A stretch of DNA of 64,000 nucleotides from Raineyella sp034933565 (lineage in GTDB: Bacteria > Actinomycetota > Actinomycetes > Propionibacteriales > Propionibacteriaceae). Positions within the stretch are counted from its first letter, which is position 1. Every line of letters begins with the position of its first letter. Positions 26,665 through 34,821 of the stretch are shown in pieces. The translations under genes were made by a program, and so were the position numbers. The stretch is from NCBI RefSeq assembly GCF_034933565.1, contig NZ_JAYFNG010000008.1, positions 35,030-99,029 of the forward strand. The letters run 5' to 3'. The notes under the pieces were generated by a model. It was not told the origin of the DNA, ran no database searches, and saw only the letters and a list, made by a program, of their open reading frames with translations.

Positions 26665-26985
26665 TCAGCGGAAGACGTCGAGCTTGCCGAACCTCTCCGC
26701 GAGCAGGTAGTAGACGGCGAGACGTCCGTTGCGGGTGCCGTCCTTCATCCTGGCGCCGACCTCCTTGATCGCGGCGTCGAGGGTCTCGTCGTCCTCGGTC
26801 AGCCCCAGCTTCTTCTTGAGGAAGCTCTCGCGCACCGTCCGGCGCTCCTCGGGGTCGCTGAACGACACCAGCGCACTGTCGGCGTGGCTCAGCACCAGGC
26901 GGTAGGTGCTGAGCAGGTTCTGCAGCACAGCGTCATCGGCGTCGGGAGCGTACTTCTTGACGTCGGCGATCCAGTCCGTGGCCAT
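26665..26985 (-). CDS. DUF2853 family protein
   Basis: A 106-residue helical protein starting ATDWIADVKKYAPDAD, with FLKKKLGL in the middle and a C-terminal YYLLAERFGKLDVFR. These match DUF2853, a small conserved family of unknown function. A strong GGAGTAGAGG ribosome site precedes the ATG. It converges on the helicase gene; no functional link is evident. Confidence 0.88.
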   Translation of the reverse strand: MATDWIADVKKYAPDADDAVLQNLLSTYRLVLSHADSALVSFSDPEERRTVRESFLKKKLGLTEDDETLDAAIKEVGARMKDGTRNGRLAVYYLLAERFGKLDVFR

Positions 26986-27132
26986 CCTCTACTCCTTTGT
27001 AGCGGTGGTGCGCCCCCGGGCCCTCGATGGCCGAGAGGCGGTGTGTTGTTCCTCCGATCCTGACAGCTCGGCTCCCGGTTCGTCGGCCGTTTCGAGCGTT
27101 TCGATCATGGTCCGGGGCTCCGGACTGACAGG

Positions 27133-27141
27133 TTATCCACA
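27133..27141 (+). promoter_or_regulatory. DnaA-box-like sequence
   Basis: TTATCCACA matches the DnaA box consensus TTATNCACA exactly. It lies in the gap upstream of the cell-wall protein gene. Only one copy is present, so this is not an origin; it could be chance or a DnaA-linked control site. Confidence 0.4.
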
Positions 27142-27154
27142 GATTGAGAGTGGG

Positions 27155-27171
27155 TGTGACCGATTTGTGAT
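27155..27171 (+). promoter_or_regulatory. 11-bp-phased direct repeat TGTGAC/TGTGAT
   Basis: TGTGAC at 27155 and TGTGAT at 27166 are spaced by one helical turn, just upstream of a TAGGAT -10-like box at 27189. This suits a response regulator that binds as a head-to-tail dimer, such as MtrA in actinobacteria, which controls cell-wall hydrolases. This is an inference. Confidence 0.35.
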
Positions 27172-27243
27172 ATTTCGCCGGTCGCCCTTAGGATCGTCTC
27201 AGTCTTCAGACCCGTCTCCATCCTCGACCGGAAGGCATGGCCC

Positions 27244-28041
27244 GTGACCCAGGCCCGCCGCGCGGCTCCGCGCCACCCTTGGGACTCTGTCCGCGACACC
27301 GTTGATCCGCGCCCGGCCCGGGCGATCATCGACCCCGACGAGCCGTTGGAGCTGACCACCGCCTCGCGGATGAAGCGTCTGCTGGTGCCGGGTGTGGCCG
27401 CCACCGCCGTGGCTGTCGGCACTGTCGGCGTCATCGTCGCCTCGGACCACAACACCGGGACTCTCGAGGCCGTGCCCGCGGCGATCCCCCAGGACATCTC
27501 GATGCGTGAGATGGGGGCGGTCAGTCGCTCCGAGCAGCGACTGTTGCCCGCCTCGCAGACCCCCAGCGCCTCGGCAATGGCCACTGCCACCGCGTCCGCA
27601 GCACCGAGCCCGACCGCGGCTCCCAGCAAGGCGACCGCCACCGCGACGCCGACCACCAGGGCGACCGCCGGCACGTCCGTGGCCTCGGGGTCGGCGGCGA
27701 ACTGCCCCAAGTCCAGCGGTTGGCTGGGCACCAATGCCGAGCGCGTCCACCAGGCCAGCTGTGCGGCGTTCCCGTACGTCACGACGTACGGCGGCTCCCG
27801 CGCCGGGGATCCCGGGCCGCACGGCACCGGGCACGCGGTGGACATCATGGTCACCGGCGCGCAGGGCTCGGAGATCGCCGCCTACATGCGTGCCAATGCC
27901 TCGAAGCTGGGCATCACCGAGGTGATCTACCAGCAGAAGATCTGGACCACCCAGCGTTCCTCGGAGGGCTGGCGTCCGATGGCGGACCGCGGTTCGGCGA
28001 CCGCCAACCACATGGACCACGTGCATGTGACGACCAGCTGA
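27244..28041 (+). CDS. membrane-anchored cell-wall protein with ARB_07466/VldE-like C-terminal domain
   Basis: A 265-residue protein. After a basic cytoplasmic stretch, one membrane segment lies at about residues 46-66. A Ser/Ala/Thr-rich linker follows to about 155. The C-terminal domain has PGPHGTGHAVDIMV near 198 and NHMDHVHVT at the end; this H-x-x-x-x-x-x-D ... H-x-H pattern resembles zinc D-Ala-D-Ala peptidase folds. Two cysteines (NCPKSSG and QASCAAF) could form a disulfide. The start is GTG after GGAAGG. It likely acts on peptidoglycan outside the cell, though activity is not proven. Confidence 0.78.
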   Translation: MTQARRAAPRHPWDSVRDTVDPRPARAIIDPDEPLELTTASRMKRLLVPGVAATAVAVGTVGVIVASDHNTGTLEAVPAAIPQDISMREMGAVSRSEQRLLPASQTPSASAMATATASAAPSPTAAPSKATATATPTTRATAGTSVASGSAANCPKSSGWLGTNAERVHQASCAAFPYVTTYGGSRAGDPGPHGTGHAVDIMVTGAQGSEIAAYMRANASKLGITEVIYQQKIWTTQRSSEGWRPMADRGSATANHMDHVHVTTS

Positions 28042-28090
28042 GTGACCACTGACTGGGTGACTGTCAGCTGAGCCGGCCGATCTGACCGAG

Positions 28091-28131
28091 AACAATGGCT
28101 GGCCCGACCAGGGGTCGGGCCAGCCATTGTT
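28091..28131. terminator. perfect 19-bp inverted repeat between convergent genes
   Basis: Arms 28091-28109 and 28113-28131 are fully complementary, with a 3-nt loop. The outer arms are A/T-rich (AACAATGG and CCATTGTT), so the hairpin gives short T-containing tails in both directions. It can end both the VldE-like gene and the FKBP gene transcripts. Confidence 0.85.
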
Positions 28132-28226
28132 CGGTGTCGGACCGGTATCGGGCCCGTTCCGGTGTCGAGCCGTTCCGGGGTGTCGGGCCCGTTCGGTTTC
28201 GGGTGGGTGGGTCAGGTCAGGTCAGG

Positions 28227-28598
28227 TCAGCGGACGTTGACCAGGTCGCAGACGAAGATCAGGGTCTCGCCGGGCTGGATGACGCCGCCGGCGCCGCGGT
28301 CGCCGTACGCCAGGTGCGGCGGGATGACCAGCTTGCGGCGGCCACCGACCTTCATGCCCTGGACACCCTGGTCCCAGCCCTGGATGACCTGGCCGACGCC
28401 GAGCCGGAAGGCCAGCGGGGTGCCGCGGCGGTAGGAGGAGTCGAACTCCTCGCCGGAGGAGAACGCCACGCCCACGTAGTGGACGTCGACGGTGTCACCG
28501 GCCTTGGCCTCGGCACCTTCACCGACGATCTCGTCGACGATCTGCAGCTCGGTGGGCGCGGGACCCTCGGGCGGGTCGATCTCGGGGATTTCGCTCAT
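28227..28598 (-). CDS. FKBP-type peptidyl-prolyl isomerase
   Basis: A 123-residue single-domain FKBP that catalyses cis/trans proline isomerisation in protein folding. It shows VDVHYVGVAFSSGEEFDSSY, the active-site core VIQGWDQGVQGMKVGGRR and IPPHLAYGDRGAGG. No signal peptide is present, so it is cytoplasmic. Its ATG overlaps the stop of the M50B-like gene as ATGA. Four GGTCA units run into its 3' end (28211-28230), extending the repeat-rich gap. Confidence 0.93.
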   Translation of the reverse strand: MSEIPEIDPPEGPAPTELQIVDEIVGEGAEAKAGDTVDVHYVGVAFSSGEEFDSSYRRGTPLAFRLGVGQVIQGWDQGVQGMKVGGRRKLVIPPHLAYGDRGAGGVIQPGETLIFVCDLVNVR

Positions 28599-29332
28599 GC
28601 GGTCGAGCCTAGCTGCATCAGCGGCGTGACCAAGCCGGTGGCGCCGAGCAGCATCCAGCCGCCGAGGGTGAGCCCGGCGAGGGCCACCAGCAGGAAGAGC
28701 CCGGTCCACAGCACCTGGGGCACATGGGTGAGGCGGGCCAGCTGGGCGGAGTCGGAGCCCGGGTCCCGCGACCCGACGAGCTCCAGGGTGGGGCGTACGG
28801 CTCCGAGCAGCAGCACCCAGCACAGCAGATAGGCCAACCAGCCCTGGAACTGCACCGGCAGGTACCACGTCGCCGCGCCGAGCAGACCGCCCAGCACGAG
28901 GATCACCAGCAGTCCGTACAGGTTGCGGATTGCCAGCAGCATCAGCGCCAGGACGACCAGGAAGGCCCACAGCAGCGCCGTGGCCCGGCCGGTGCCGAGG
29001 ACGGCCGCCGCGCCGACGCCCACCACGGCCGGGGCGGTGTAGCCGGCGGTCAGGGTGGCGACCATGCCCGGCCCCTGCGGCCGGCCGCGGGTGATCGTCA
29101 CCCCGGAGGTGTCGGCATTGAGCTTGATGCCCTCCAGCTGCCGGCCGCACAGCCGGCCGACCACCGCGTGACCCGCCTCGTGGGTGATGGTCACCAGCAT
29201 CCGGGTGGTCCGCCACAGCGGCCGGAAGCCGACCAGCACCAGCGCGGCGGCCCCCAGGCCCAGCACCACCGCGGGAGCGGGCAGCGGCTGGCCGATCAGG
29301 GCGCGGTGCAGGATCGAGGCGATGGTGTCCAC
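28595..29332 (-). CDS. M50B-like membrane metalloprotease homologue
   Basis: A 245-residue membrane protein. It has the zinc motif HEAGHA near residue 51, followed by alternating hydrophobic segments. The family Peptidase_M50B contains putative intramembrane proteases with this motif; a conserved downstream Asp ligand is not obvious here, so activity is uncertain. The start is GTG (29332) with no ribosome site, and CAGACT lies 6 nt upstream, which may mean a leaderless mRNA. It is translationally coupled to the FKBP gene. Confidence 0.78.
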   Translation of the reverse strand: MDTIASILHRALIGQPLPAPAVVLGLGAAALVLVGFRPLWRTTRMLVTITHEAGHAVVGRLCGRQLEGIKLNADTSGVTITRGRPQGPGMVATLTAGYTAPAVVGVGAAAVLGTGRATALLWAFLVVLALMLLAIRNLYGLLVILVLGGLLGAATWYLPVQFQGWLAYLLCWVLLLGAVRPTLELVGSRDPGSDSAQLARLTHVPQVLWTGLFLLVALAGLTLGGWMLLGATGLVTPLMQLGSTA

Positions 29333-29359
29333 GGGCCCAGTCTGGCGCGAACCGCAAGC

Positions 29360-29413
29360 AGGAACGTCGCCGGGGCAGTGTCCAGGAACGTCGCCGGGGC
29401 AGTGTCCAGGAAC
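29360..29413. repeat. 24-bp tandem repeat, 2.2 copies
   Basis: Two identical 24-bp units (29360-29383 and 29384-29407, starting AGGAACGTCGCC) plus six bases of a third fill the gap right up to the paaG stop codon. Confidence 0.92.
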
Positions 29414-30190
29414 TCAGCGCCCGGTGAAGACCGGCCGCCGCTTCTCCTGGAAGGCCCGGAAGCCCTCCAGGTAGTCCGCGCTCGAGCAGAGCCGGCCCTG
29501 TGCCACGTTCTCGGCCTCGACGGACTCCCACAGGCCGATCCGGCGGTCGCGGATGCCGGCCACCAGCTCGCGGGAGGCAAGGAACGCGCCGGTGGCGCCC
29601 TCGGCCGCACGGCGTGCCCGGCGGCGGCTGAAGTCGAGCAGCTCCTCGGTCGGCAGGGCGCGACTGAACAGCCCGGCGGCGACCGCCTCGCTGCCGGACA
29701 TGAACTCGGCGCTGTAGATCAGGTCGAGTGCCCGGTGCGGTCCGAGCCGTTCGGTGAACAGCCAGTGACCGCCCGAGTCGAGGGTCGCGCCGAGACCGGC
29801 GAACGGCGAGCCGAGCTTGGCCTCGTCGGCGACGTACACGACGTCGGTGGCGATCGCCAGGCCCAGTCCGACGCCCAGACAGGCGCCGTGCACCGCGGCG
29901 AAGGTGGGGGCCGGGAAGTCGGCCATCTTCCGCAGCAGCGGGGTGACGGCTCCGGCCAGGTACCCGTACGCGTCGTCCTCGGCGGGATCGACCCGGGCGA
30001 TGTCACGGCCGGCGCAGAATCCCCGACCCGCCCCCCGCAGCAGCAGGGCCCGGACCCCGGCCGCCGCTGCGGCATCGTACGCGGCGGCCAGGTCGGTGAG
30101 CGCAGCCTCGTCGAGGGCGTTCAGGCGGTGCGGGGCATTCAGGACGATCTCGGCGACGGCGTCATCGATCGACAGCTCGATCATGGACAT
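29414..30190 (-). CDS. paaG: PaaG-type isomerase (crotonase family)
   Basis: A 258-residue crotonase-fold enzyme that should isomerise ring-1,2-epoxyphenylacetyl-CoA to the oxepin. The oxyanion-hole area is FCAGRDIA and VHGACLGVGLGLA. The hydratase glutamates are absent and GLGATLDSGG supplies an aspartate as in PaaG. It is the last gene of the paaABCDE operon, 48 nt after paaE. A generic enoyl-CoA hydratase role is less likely for these reasons. Confidence 0.85.
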   Translation of the reverse strand: MSMIELSIDDAVAEIVLNAPHRLNALDEAALTDLAAAYDAAAAAGVRALLLRGAGRGFCAGRDIARVDPAEDDAYGYLAGAVTPLLRKMADFPAPTFAAVHGACLGVGLGLAIATDVVYVADEAKLGSPFAGLGATLDSGGHWLFTERLGPHRALDLIYSAEFMSGSEAVAAGLFSRALPTEELLDFSRRRARRAAEGATGAFLASRELVAGIRDRRIGLWESVEAENVAQGRLCSSADYLEGFRAFQEKRRPVFTGR

Positions 30191-30238
30191 GGCGGTTCTT
30201 CCTCAGGGGCTCGGATGCTCAGGGTGGGCGGGCGGATG

Positions 30239-31429
30239 TCAGGCGTCGAAGTCGACGCAGAGGCGGTCGCCCGTGGGGTGCGTCTGGCAGGTCAGCACGT
30301 AGCCGCGCTCGATCTCGTCCTTCTCCAGGGCATAGTTCTCGTCCATCACGAAGTCGCCCTCGGTCACCTTGGCCCGGCAGGTCCCGCAGACGCCGCCGGC
30401 GCAGGCGAACGGGACATCGGGGCGGGCCCGGAGCGCCGCGTTCAGGACGGTCTCGCGGGCATGTTTGGGGGACTCGATCTCGGTCGACGTGCCGTCCAGC
30501 CGGACGCGGATCGTGACGTTGTCGCCCAAGGGATCCGCGACGACGGGCCGGCCGTGATCGCCCTGCTGCTGCTCGGGTCGCCCGGTGCTGAAGAGCTCGA
30601 AGCGTACGTCCTCATCTGCCACGTCGTACGCGTGCAGGGTGTCGCGGCACAGCTGGACCAGCTCGAACGGGCCGCAGAGGAACCACTCGTCGATGCGCGC
30701 GGTGCCGATCACGTTGTCGAGGATCTGCTGGAGCTTGTCCGCATCGATCCGACCGCTCATCAGCGGATTGACGCGCTGCTCGCGGGAGAGGACGTGGTGC
30801 ACGGCGAACCGTGCCGGGTAGCGGTCCTTGAGGTCGCCGATCTCCTCGACGAACATCACGTCCTGGGCGGCCTTGTTCGCGTAGACGAGTTCGACGCTGG
30901 TGTGGTCCGAGCCGGCCAGCACGGCACGGGTGATGGCGAGCACGGGCGTGATGCCCGAGCCGGCCGCGATCGCGGCCAGGTGCAGGCCGGGATCGGCCTC
31001 GACCTGCTCGCCGGCGAGGGTCTCGGCGTCGTTGAGACTGGACAGGGCGTGCCGGGAGATGAAGGTGCCCTGGGGGTTCATCACCTCCAGCCGGTCCCCG
31101 GGCTGCAGCGTCTCGTTCGCCCAGGTGGAGAAGACCCCGCCGAGATCCTTCTTGATGCCGACGCGGATCTCGCCACGGATCGGTTCGCTGCACAGCGAGT
31201 AGGAGCGACGCACGTCCTTGCCGTCGATGGTGGCGCGCAGGGCGACGTACTGACCGGGCAGGTAGTTGTAGCAGTCGGCCAGCTCCGCCGGCACCGCGAA
31301 GCTCACTTCGACGGCGTTGTCGGTGAGCCGGCGGACCTGTGCCACCTCCAGCGTGTTGAAGGTCGCCCGGCGGCGGGTGCCGGTCTCGGTCCCGGTGGGG
31401 GTCAGGGGTTCGGTGGTCGTGTCGGTCAT
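30239..31429 (-). CDS. paaE: phenylacetyl-CoA epoxidase reductase subunit
   Basis: A 396-residue flavin/iron-sulfur reductase that passes electrons from NADPH to the PaaA diiron centre. The FAD domain has RRSYSLCSEP near residue 78, the NAD(P) domain follows with AIAAGSGITPVLAI, and the C-terminal plant-type ferredoxin has FACAGGVCGTCRAKV plus a later cysteine in LTCQTHP. The ATG overlaps the paaD stop by one base (TGATG). Confidence 0.95.
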   Translation of the reverse strand: MTDTTTEPLTPTGTETGTRRRATFNTLEVAQVRRLTDNAVEVSFAVPAELADCYNYLPGQYVALRATIDGKDVRRSYSLCSEPIRGEIRVGIKKDLGGVFSTWANETLQPGDRLEVMNPQGTFISRHALSSLNDAETLAGEQVEADPGLHLAAIAAGSGITPVLAITRAVLAGSDHTSVELVYANKAAQDVMFVEEIGDLKDRYPARFAVHHVLSREQRVNPLMSGRIDADKLQQILDNVIGTARIDEWFLCGPFELVQLCRDTLHAYDVADEDVRFELFSTGRPEQQQGDHGRPVVADPLGDNVTIRVRLDGTSTEIESPKHARETVLNAALRARPDVPFACAGGVCGTCRAKVTEGDFVMDENYALEKDEIERGYVLTCQTHPTGDRLCVDFDA

Positions 31430-32019
31430 CAGTGCACCTTGAAGTGGTCGAAGGGTTCGGCGCATGCCTGGCAGACCCACAGCGCCTTGCAGGAGGTGGA
31501 GCCGAAGTGCGACATCTCCCGGGTGTCGGTCGAGCCGCAGCGGGGACAGCGCACCGAAAGGGTGAGCGGGACGGTGCCGCCGCGGACGGTGGCCCGGCCA
31601 CTCGGCGGGGCGATGCCGTACGCCTCGAGCTTGGCCCTGCCCGTGTCGGTCATCCAGTCCGTCGTCCAGGCCGGTAGCAGGACCGTCCGGACCGTCGCGT
31701 CCGGGTACCCGTGCCGGGCCAGGACGGTCCGGATGTCGCGGGTGATGGTGTCCATCGCCGGGCAACCGGAGTACGTCGGCGTGATCGTCACCACCGGGTT
31801 GCGCCCGTCCGGGTCCACCCGGACGCTGCGGAGGATGCCGAGGTCGGCGATGGTCAGCACCGGGATCTCCGGGTCGCACACGGCGTCCAGCAGGTCCCGG
31901 ATCGCGGCGGCCGCCGGCTGCTCGGGCCGACCGGTACGGGTCGTGTCGCCGGCGTCCGCGGTGGTGTGCGGAGGGGGCGTGATCGGATCGGCGTCGTTCA
32001 TCGGGGCCGTCCGACTCAC
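31429..32019 (-). CDS. paaD: PaaD, phenylacetyl-CoA epoxidase maturation protein
   Basis: A 196-residue protein with a MIP18/DUF59 domain (AVCDPEIPVLTIADLGIL) and a C-terminal zinc-ribbon-like cysteine set (VRCPRCGS and SCKALWVCQACAEPF). It is needed for assembly of the epoxidase, probably for the PaaE iron-sulfur cluster. I favour the GTG at 32019 because it overlaps the paaC stop as GTGA; an ATG at 32001 is the alternative. The first 30 residues are Pro/Thr-rich. Confidence 0.9.
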   Translation of the reverse strand: MSRTAPMNDADPITPPPHTTADAGDTTRTGRPEQPAAAAIRDLLDAVCDPEIPVLTIADLGILRSVRVDPDGRNPVVTITPTYSGCPAMDTITRDIRTVLARHGYPDATVRTVLLPAWTTDWMTDTGRAKLEAYGIAPPSGRATVRGGTVPLTLSVRCPRCGSTDTREMSHFGSTSCKALWVCQACAEPFDHFKVH

Positions 32020-32858
32020 CAGCTGGCGCCGGGGTGCTGGCGCGCCAGGGACTGCATCTCGGCCAGGATGTATCCGCGGTGCTCGCTGGCCGCTCCGCTG
32101 CGGATACCGCCGTACGGCATCGCCGGCGGGACGTCCGGCACGGCGAGGGTGGCCTCGGCGAGCACGGCGGCCAGATGCCGGTCGAACTCGGCGCGCAGGG
32201 TCGACGGGCGGACTGCGATGCCCGCGAGCCGGTCGTGCAGCTCCTCGTCGGTGAAGAGCTCCTCGACGTACGGCCACATGTGGTCCAGGCCGGCCTGCAT
32301 GCGGGCGTGCGACTCCTCGGTGCCGTCGCCCAGCCGCAGGGTCCACTGGGTCGCGTGGTCGCGGTGGTAGGTGATCTCCTTCAGCGCCTTGTCGGCGATC
32401 GCCCCGAGGACGCTGTCGGAGGAGGACGTCAGCTCGCGGTGGAGCAGGAAGGCGTACTGGGAGAAGAGCAGTCCGCGGGCGATGGTGTGGGCGAAGTCGC
32501 CGTTGGGCTGTTCGACCAGCCGGCAGGAGCGGAACTCCTCCTCGGGGCGGAAGTAGGCGAGGTCGTCCTCGCTGCGGCCGTCGGCCGAGCCGGCGTACGT
32601 CAGCAGGAAGCGGGCGTGACCGAGCAGGTCCAGCGCGATGTTGCCCAGCGCGATGTCCTCCTCCATCTCGGGTGCGCGGGAGGTCCACCAGCCGAGGCGT
32701 TGGGCCAGGATCAGGGCGTCGTCGCCCAGGCCCATGGCGTACCGCGCCGTGTCGGAGGAGGCGGCGCGGTCGTCCTGCAGGCCTTCGGCGATCTCCTCCG
32801 GTGTGATGGCCGTGCCGACACTCTGCCGGGTCGCGGAGTCCGTGGTCGCGTAACTCAT
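32016..32858 (-). CDS. paaC: phenylacetyl-CoA epoxidase structural subunit PaaC
   Basis: A 280-residue helical ferritin-like protein, partner of PaaA in the epoxidase core. Features include YAMGLGDDALILAQRLGWW near residue 40, LGNIALDLLGHARFLL and KEITYHRDHATQWTLRLGDG. PaaC keeps the ferritin fold but lacks a working diiron site in the family. Its ATG overlaps the paaB stop as ATGA. Confidence 0.95.
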   Translation of the reverse strand: MSYATTDSATRQSVGTAITPEEIAEGLQDDRAASSDTARYAMGLGDDALILAQRLGWWTSRAPEMEEDIALGNIALDLLGHARFLLTYAGSADGRSEDDLAYFRPEEEFRSCRLVEQPNGDFAHTIARGLLFSQYAFLLHRELTSSSDSVLGAIADKALKEITYHRDHATQWTLRLGDGTEESHARMQAGLDHMWPYVEELFTDEELHDRLAGIAVRPSTLRAEFDRHLAAVLAEATLAVPDVPPAMPYGGIRSGAASEHRGYILAEMQSLARQHPGASW

Positions 32859-33184
32859 AGGTGAGGCACCCCTTCGCTGGTCGTGTAGTAGGTGGCGTGG
32901 CGGTAGGACTTGCCCTGCGGGGACTCGAAGTAGCCGCCCTTGGCGTCGGGATCGGACGCAGCGATCGCCTCGGACGGGACGACCCACACGGAGGTGCCCT
33001 CGTTGCGACGGGTGTAGAGGTCGCGGGCGTTGCGGACCGCCATCGTGGCGTCGGGTGCGTGCAGCGAGCCGGCGTGGACGTGCGCGAGGCCGCGGTTGCT
33101 GCGGATGAAGACCTCCCACAGCGGCCAGTCGGTCCGATCGGTGGCCGGCCCGGTGAGGGCGTCGGGGGACGGGGCGTCGGTCAT
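32855..33184 (-). CDS. paaB: phenylacetyl-CoA epoxidase subunit PaaB
   Basis: A 109-residue subunit that helps the PaaAC complex assemble and bind PaaE. Characteristic parts are WPLWEVFIRSNRGLAHVHAG, AVRNARDLYTRRNEG and VWVVPSEAI. It sits 3 nt after paaA and overlaps paaC by 4 nt. Confidence 0.95.
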   Translation of the reverse strand: MTDAPSPDALTGPATDRTDWPLWEVFIRSNRGLAHVHAGSLHAPDATMAVRNARDLYTRRNEGTSVWVVPSEAIAASDPDAKGGYFESPQGKSYRHATYYTTSEGVPHL

Positions 33185-33187
33185 GGG

Positions 33188-34180
33188 TCAGTCTCCGATC
33201 AGGGTGGTGGTCGTGGTGGTGTGCTTGGCCGCGTACGCCAGGGACGCCTCGCGGACCCAGGCGCCTTCGGCGTGCGCCTCGCGGCGCCGCTGCATCCGCT
33301 GGGCGTTCAGCGGCCCCCGGCCCTTGACGACGGCCCAGAACTCGTCCCAGTCGAGCGGGCCGAAGTCGTAGTGGCCGCGTGCCTCGTTCCACCGCAGGTC
33401 GGGGTCGGGCAGGGTCAGGCCGAGCGCCTCGGCCTGGGGCACGATCATGTCGACGAAGCGCTGGCGCAGCTCGTCGTTGGAGAAGCGCTTGATGTTCCAG
33501 GCGATGCTCTGGTCCGAGTGGGAGGACGTCGTGTCGGGCGGGCCGAACATCATCAGGGCCGGTGCGTAGAGGCGGTCGACGGCGTCCTGGGCCATCCGCT
33601 TCTGGGCCGCGGTGCCGTGCGAGAGGGTGTGCAGGATCTCCCAGCCCTGACGCTGGTGGAACGATTCCTCCTTGCAGACCCGGACCATGGCCCGGCCGTA
33701 CGGGCCGTACGAGCAGCGGCACAGCGGGACCTGGTTGGCGATCGCGGCCCCGTCGACGAGCCAGCCGATCGCGCCCATGTCGGCCCAGGTACGGGCGGGG
33801 TAGTTGAAGATCGATGAGTACTTCGCGCGTCCCTCCAGGAGGGCGGCGTTGAGCTCCTGACGAGGGGTGCCGAGGGTCTCGGCGGCGGAGTAGAGGTAGA
33901 GCCCGTGGCCTGCCTCGTCCTGGACCTTCGCCATCAGGATCGCCTTGCGCTTGAGCGAGGGCGCCCGGGTGATCCAGTTCGCCTCGGGCTGCATCCCGAT
34001 GATCTCGGAGTGCGCGTGCTGGGAGATCTGGCGGGTCAGGGTCCGGCGGTACCCGTCCGGCATCCAGTCGCGCGGCTCGATCCGGGAGTCCTCCGCGATG
34101 ACGCGGTCGAAGTACTCCTGGCCGGCGCGATCGTCGGCCGCCGGGGCGACCGCAGTGGGTGAGTTGTCGGTCACGGTCAT
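33188..34180 (-). CDS. paaA: phenylacetyl-CoA epoxidase catalytic subunit PaaA
   Basis: A 330-residue diiron oxygenase that epoxidises the ring of phenylacetyl-CoA. Two ExxH motifs are visible, KVQDEAGHG near residue 88 and CKEESFHQRQG near 175, giving the carboxylate-bridged iron site. GAIGWLVDGAAIANQVPL is a further family signature. It leads the minus-strand operon; the ATG follows a GAGGACGAGGGAG purine stretch. A probable TetR operator lies 48-65 nt upstream. Confidence 0.96.
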   Translation of the reverse strand: MTVTDNSPTAVAPAADDRAGQEYFDRVIAEDSRIEPRDWMPDGYRRTLTRQISQHAHSEIIGMQPEANWITRAPSLKRKAILMAKVQDEAGHGLYLYSAAETLGTPRQELNAALLEGRAKYSSIFNYPARTWADMGAIGWLVDGAAIANQVPLCRCSYGPYGRAMVRVCKEESFHQRQGWEILHTLSHGTAAQKRMAQDAVDRLYAPALMMFGPPDTTSSHSDQSIAWNIKRFSNDELRQRFVDMIVPQAEALGLTLPDPDLRWNEARGHYDFGPLDWDEFWAVVKGRGPLNAQRMQRRREAHAEGAWVREASLAYAAKHTTTTTTLIGD

Positions 34181-34227
34181 GGTGGCTCCCTCGTCCTCGA
34201 GGTCGGGCTGTCAGTCTCTGGATTAAC

Positions 34228-34245
34228 TGACTGATCGTTCGGTAA
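34228..34245. promoter_or_regulatory. probable PaaR operator upstream of paaA
   Basis: TGACTGA-TCGT-TCGGTAA matches the perfect palindrome seen at 43013 in 5 of 7 left-arm and 7 of 7 right-arm positions. It lies in the paaA promoter region. Confidence 0.6.
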
Positions 34246-34339
34246 CAATATGTGTCGAGAGTCACAGCGTCAAGAGGGTTTTCGACGGTGCCGTCATGCA
34301 GAAGCCGGGGGTTGACAGAAGTGCTGCTGGTGGGAAAAC

Positions 34340-34357
34340 CTACTGACCATTCGTTCG
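34340..34357. promoter_or_regulatory. probable PaaR operator upstream of paaI
   Basis: CTACTGACCATTCGTTCG agrees with the 43013 palindrome at 13 of 18 positions, including the whole centre GACCATTCG. It ends 22 nt before the paaI start and 10 nt before a TAGGTC -10-like box, so binding would block transcription. Confidence 0.55.
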
Positions 34358-34379
34358 GGAAGTGAGATAGGTCACAACG

Positions 34380-34820
34380 ATGTCCACACAGATCACAACC
34401 ATGGATCAGCATCCGGTGCTGCGGGACGACAGGGCGAGTGCCTGGCTGGGGATCGAGGTGATCCGCGCCGGTCGCGGCACCGCCGAGACCCGGATGGTCG
34501 TCCGTGACGAGATGCTCAACGGATTCGGCATGGCGCACGGTGGGATGCTCTTCGCCTTCGCCGACACCTGCTTCGCCCTGGCCTGCAACGACCCCGATGC
34601 CGACGGGTCGACCATCACCGTGGCCCAAGGGGCCGACATCGAGTTCATCCGCTCGGTGCCCGCCGGTGCCGAGCTCGTCGCTCGTGGGCAGGTCTGCTTC
34701 CAGGGGCCGCGCAGCGGCCTCTACGACATCCGGATCACCTCGGGCGACGCGGTCGTCGCCGAGTTCCGCGGACGCTGCCGGACGATCCCCAACCGTTTCG
34801 ATCAGAGCAAGGGAGCCTGA
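34380..34820 (+). CDS. paaI: PaaI hotdog thioesterase
   Basis: A 146-residue hotdog-fold enzyme that frees CoA from stalled hydroxyphenylacetyl-CoA intermediates. The core is NGFGMAHGGMLFAFADTCFALACN with the catalytic-area Asp, and ADIEFIRSVPAGAELVARG. There is no clear ribosome site, and TAGGTC lies 6 nt before the ATG, so the mRNA may be leaderless. It starts the divergent operon and ends 1 nt before paaK. Confidence 0.93.
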   Translation: MSTQITTMDQHPVLRDDRASAWLGIEVIRAGRGTAETRMVVRDEMLNGFGMAHGGMLFAFADTCFALACNDPDADGSTITVAQGADIEFIRSVPAGAELVARGQVCFQGPRSGLYDIRITSGDAVVAEFRGRCRTIPNRFDQSKGA

Positions 34821-34821
34821 T

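Noticed and set aside
27133..27141. Replication origin
   Set aside because: Only one DnaA box is present and no dnaA, dnaN or AT-rich unwinding region is nearby.
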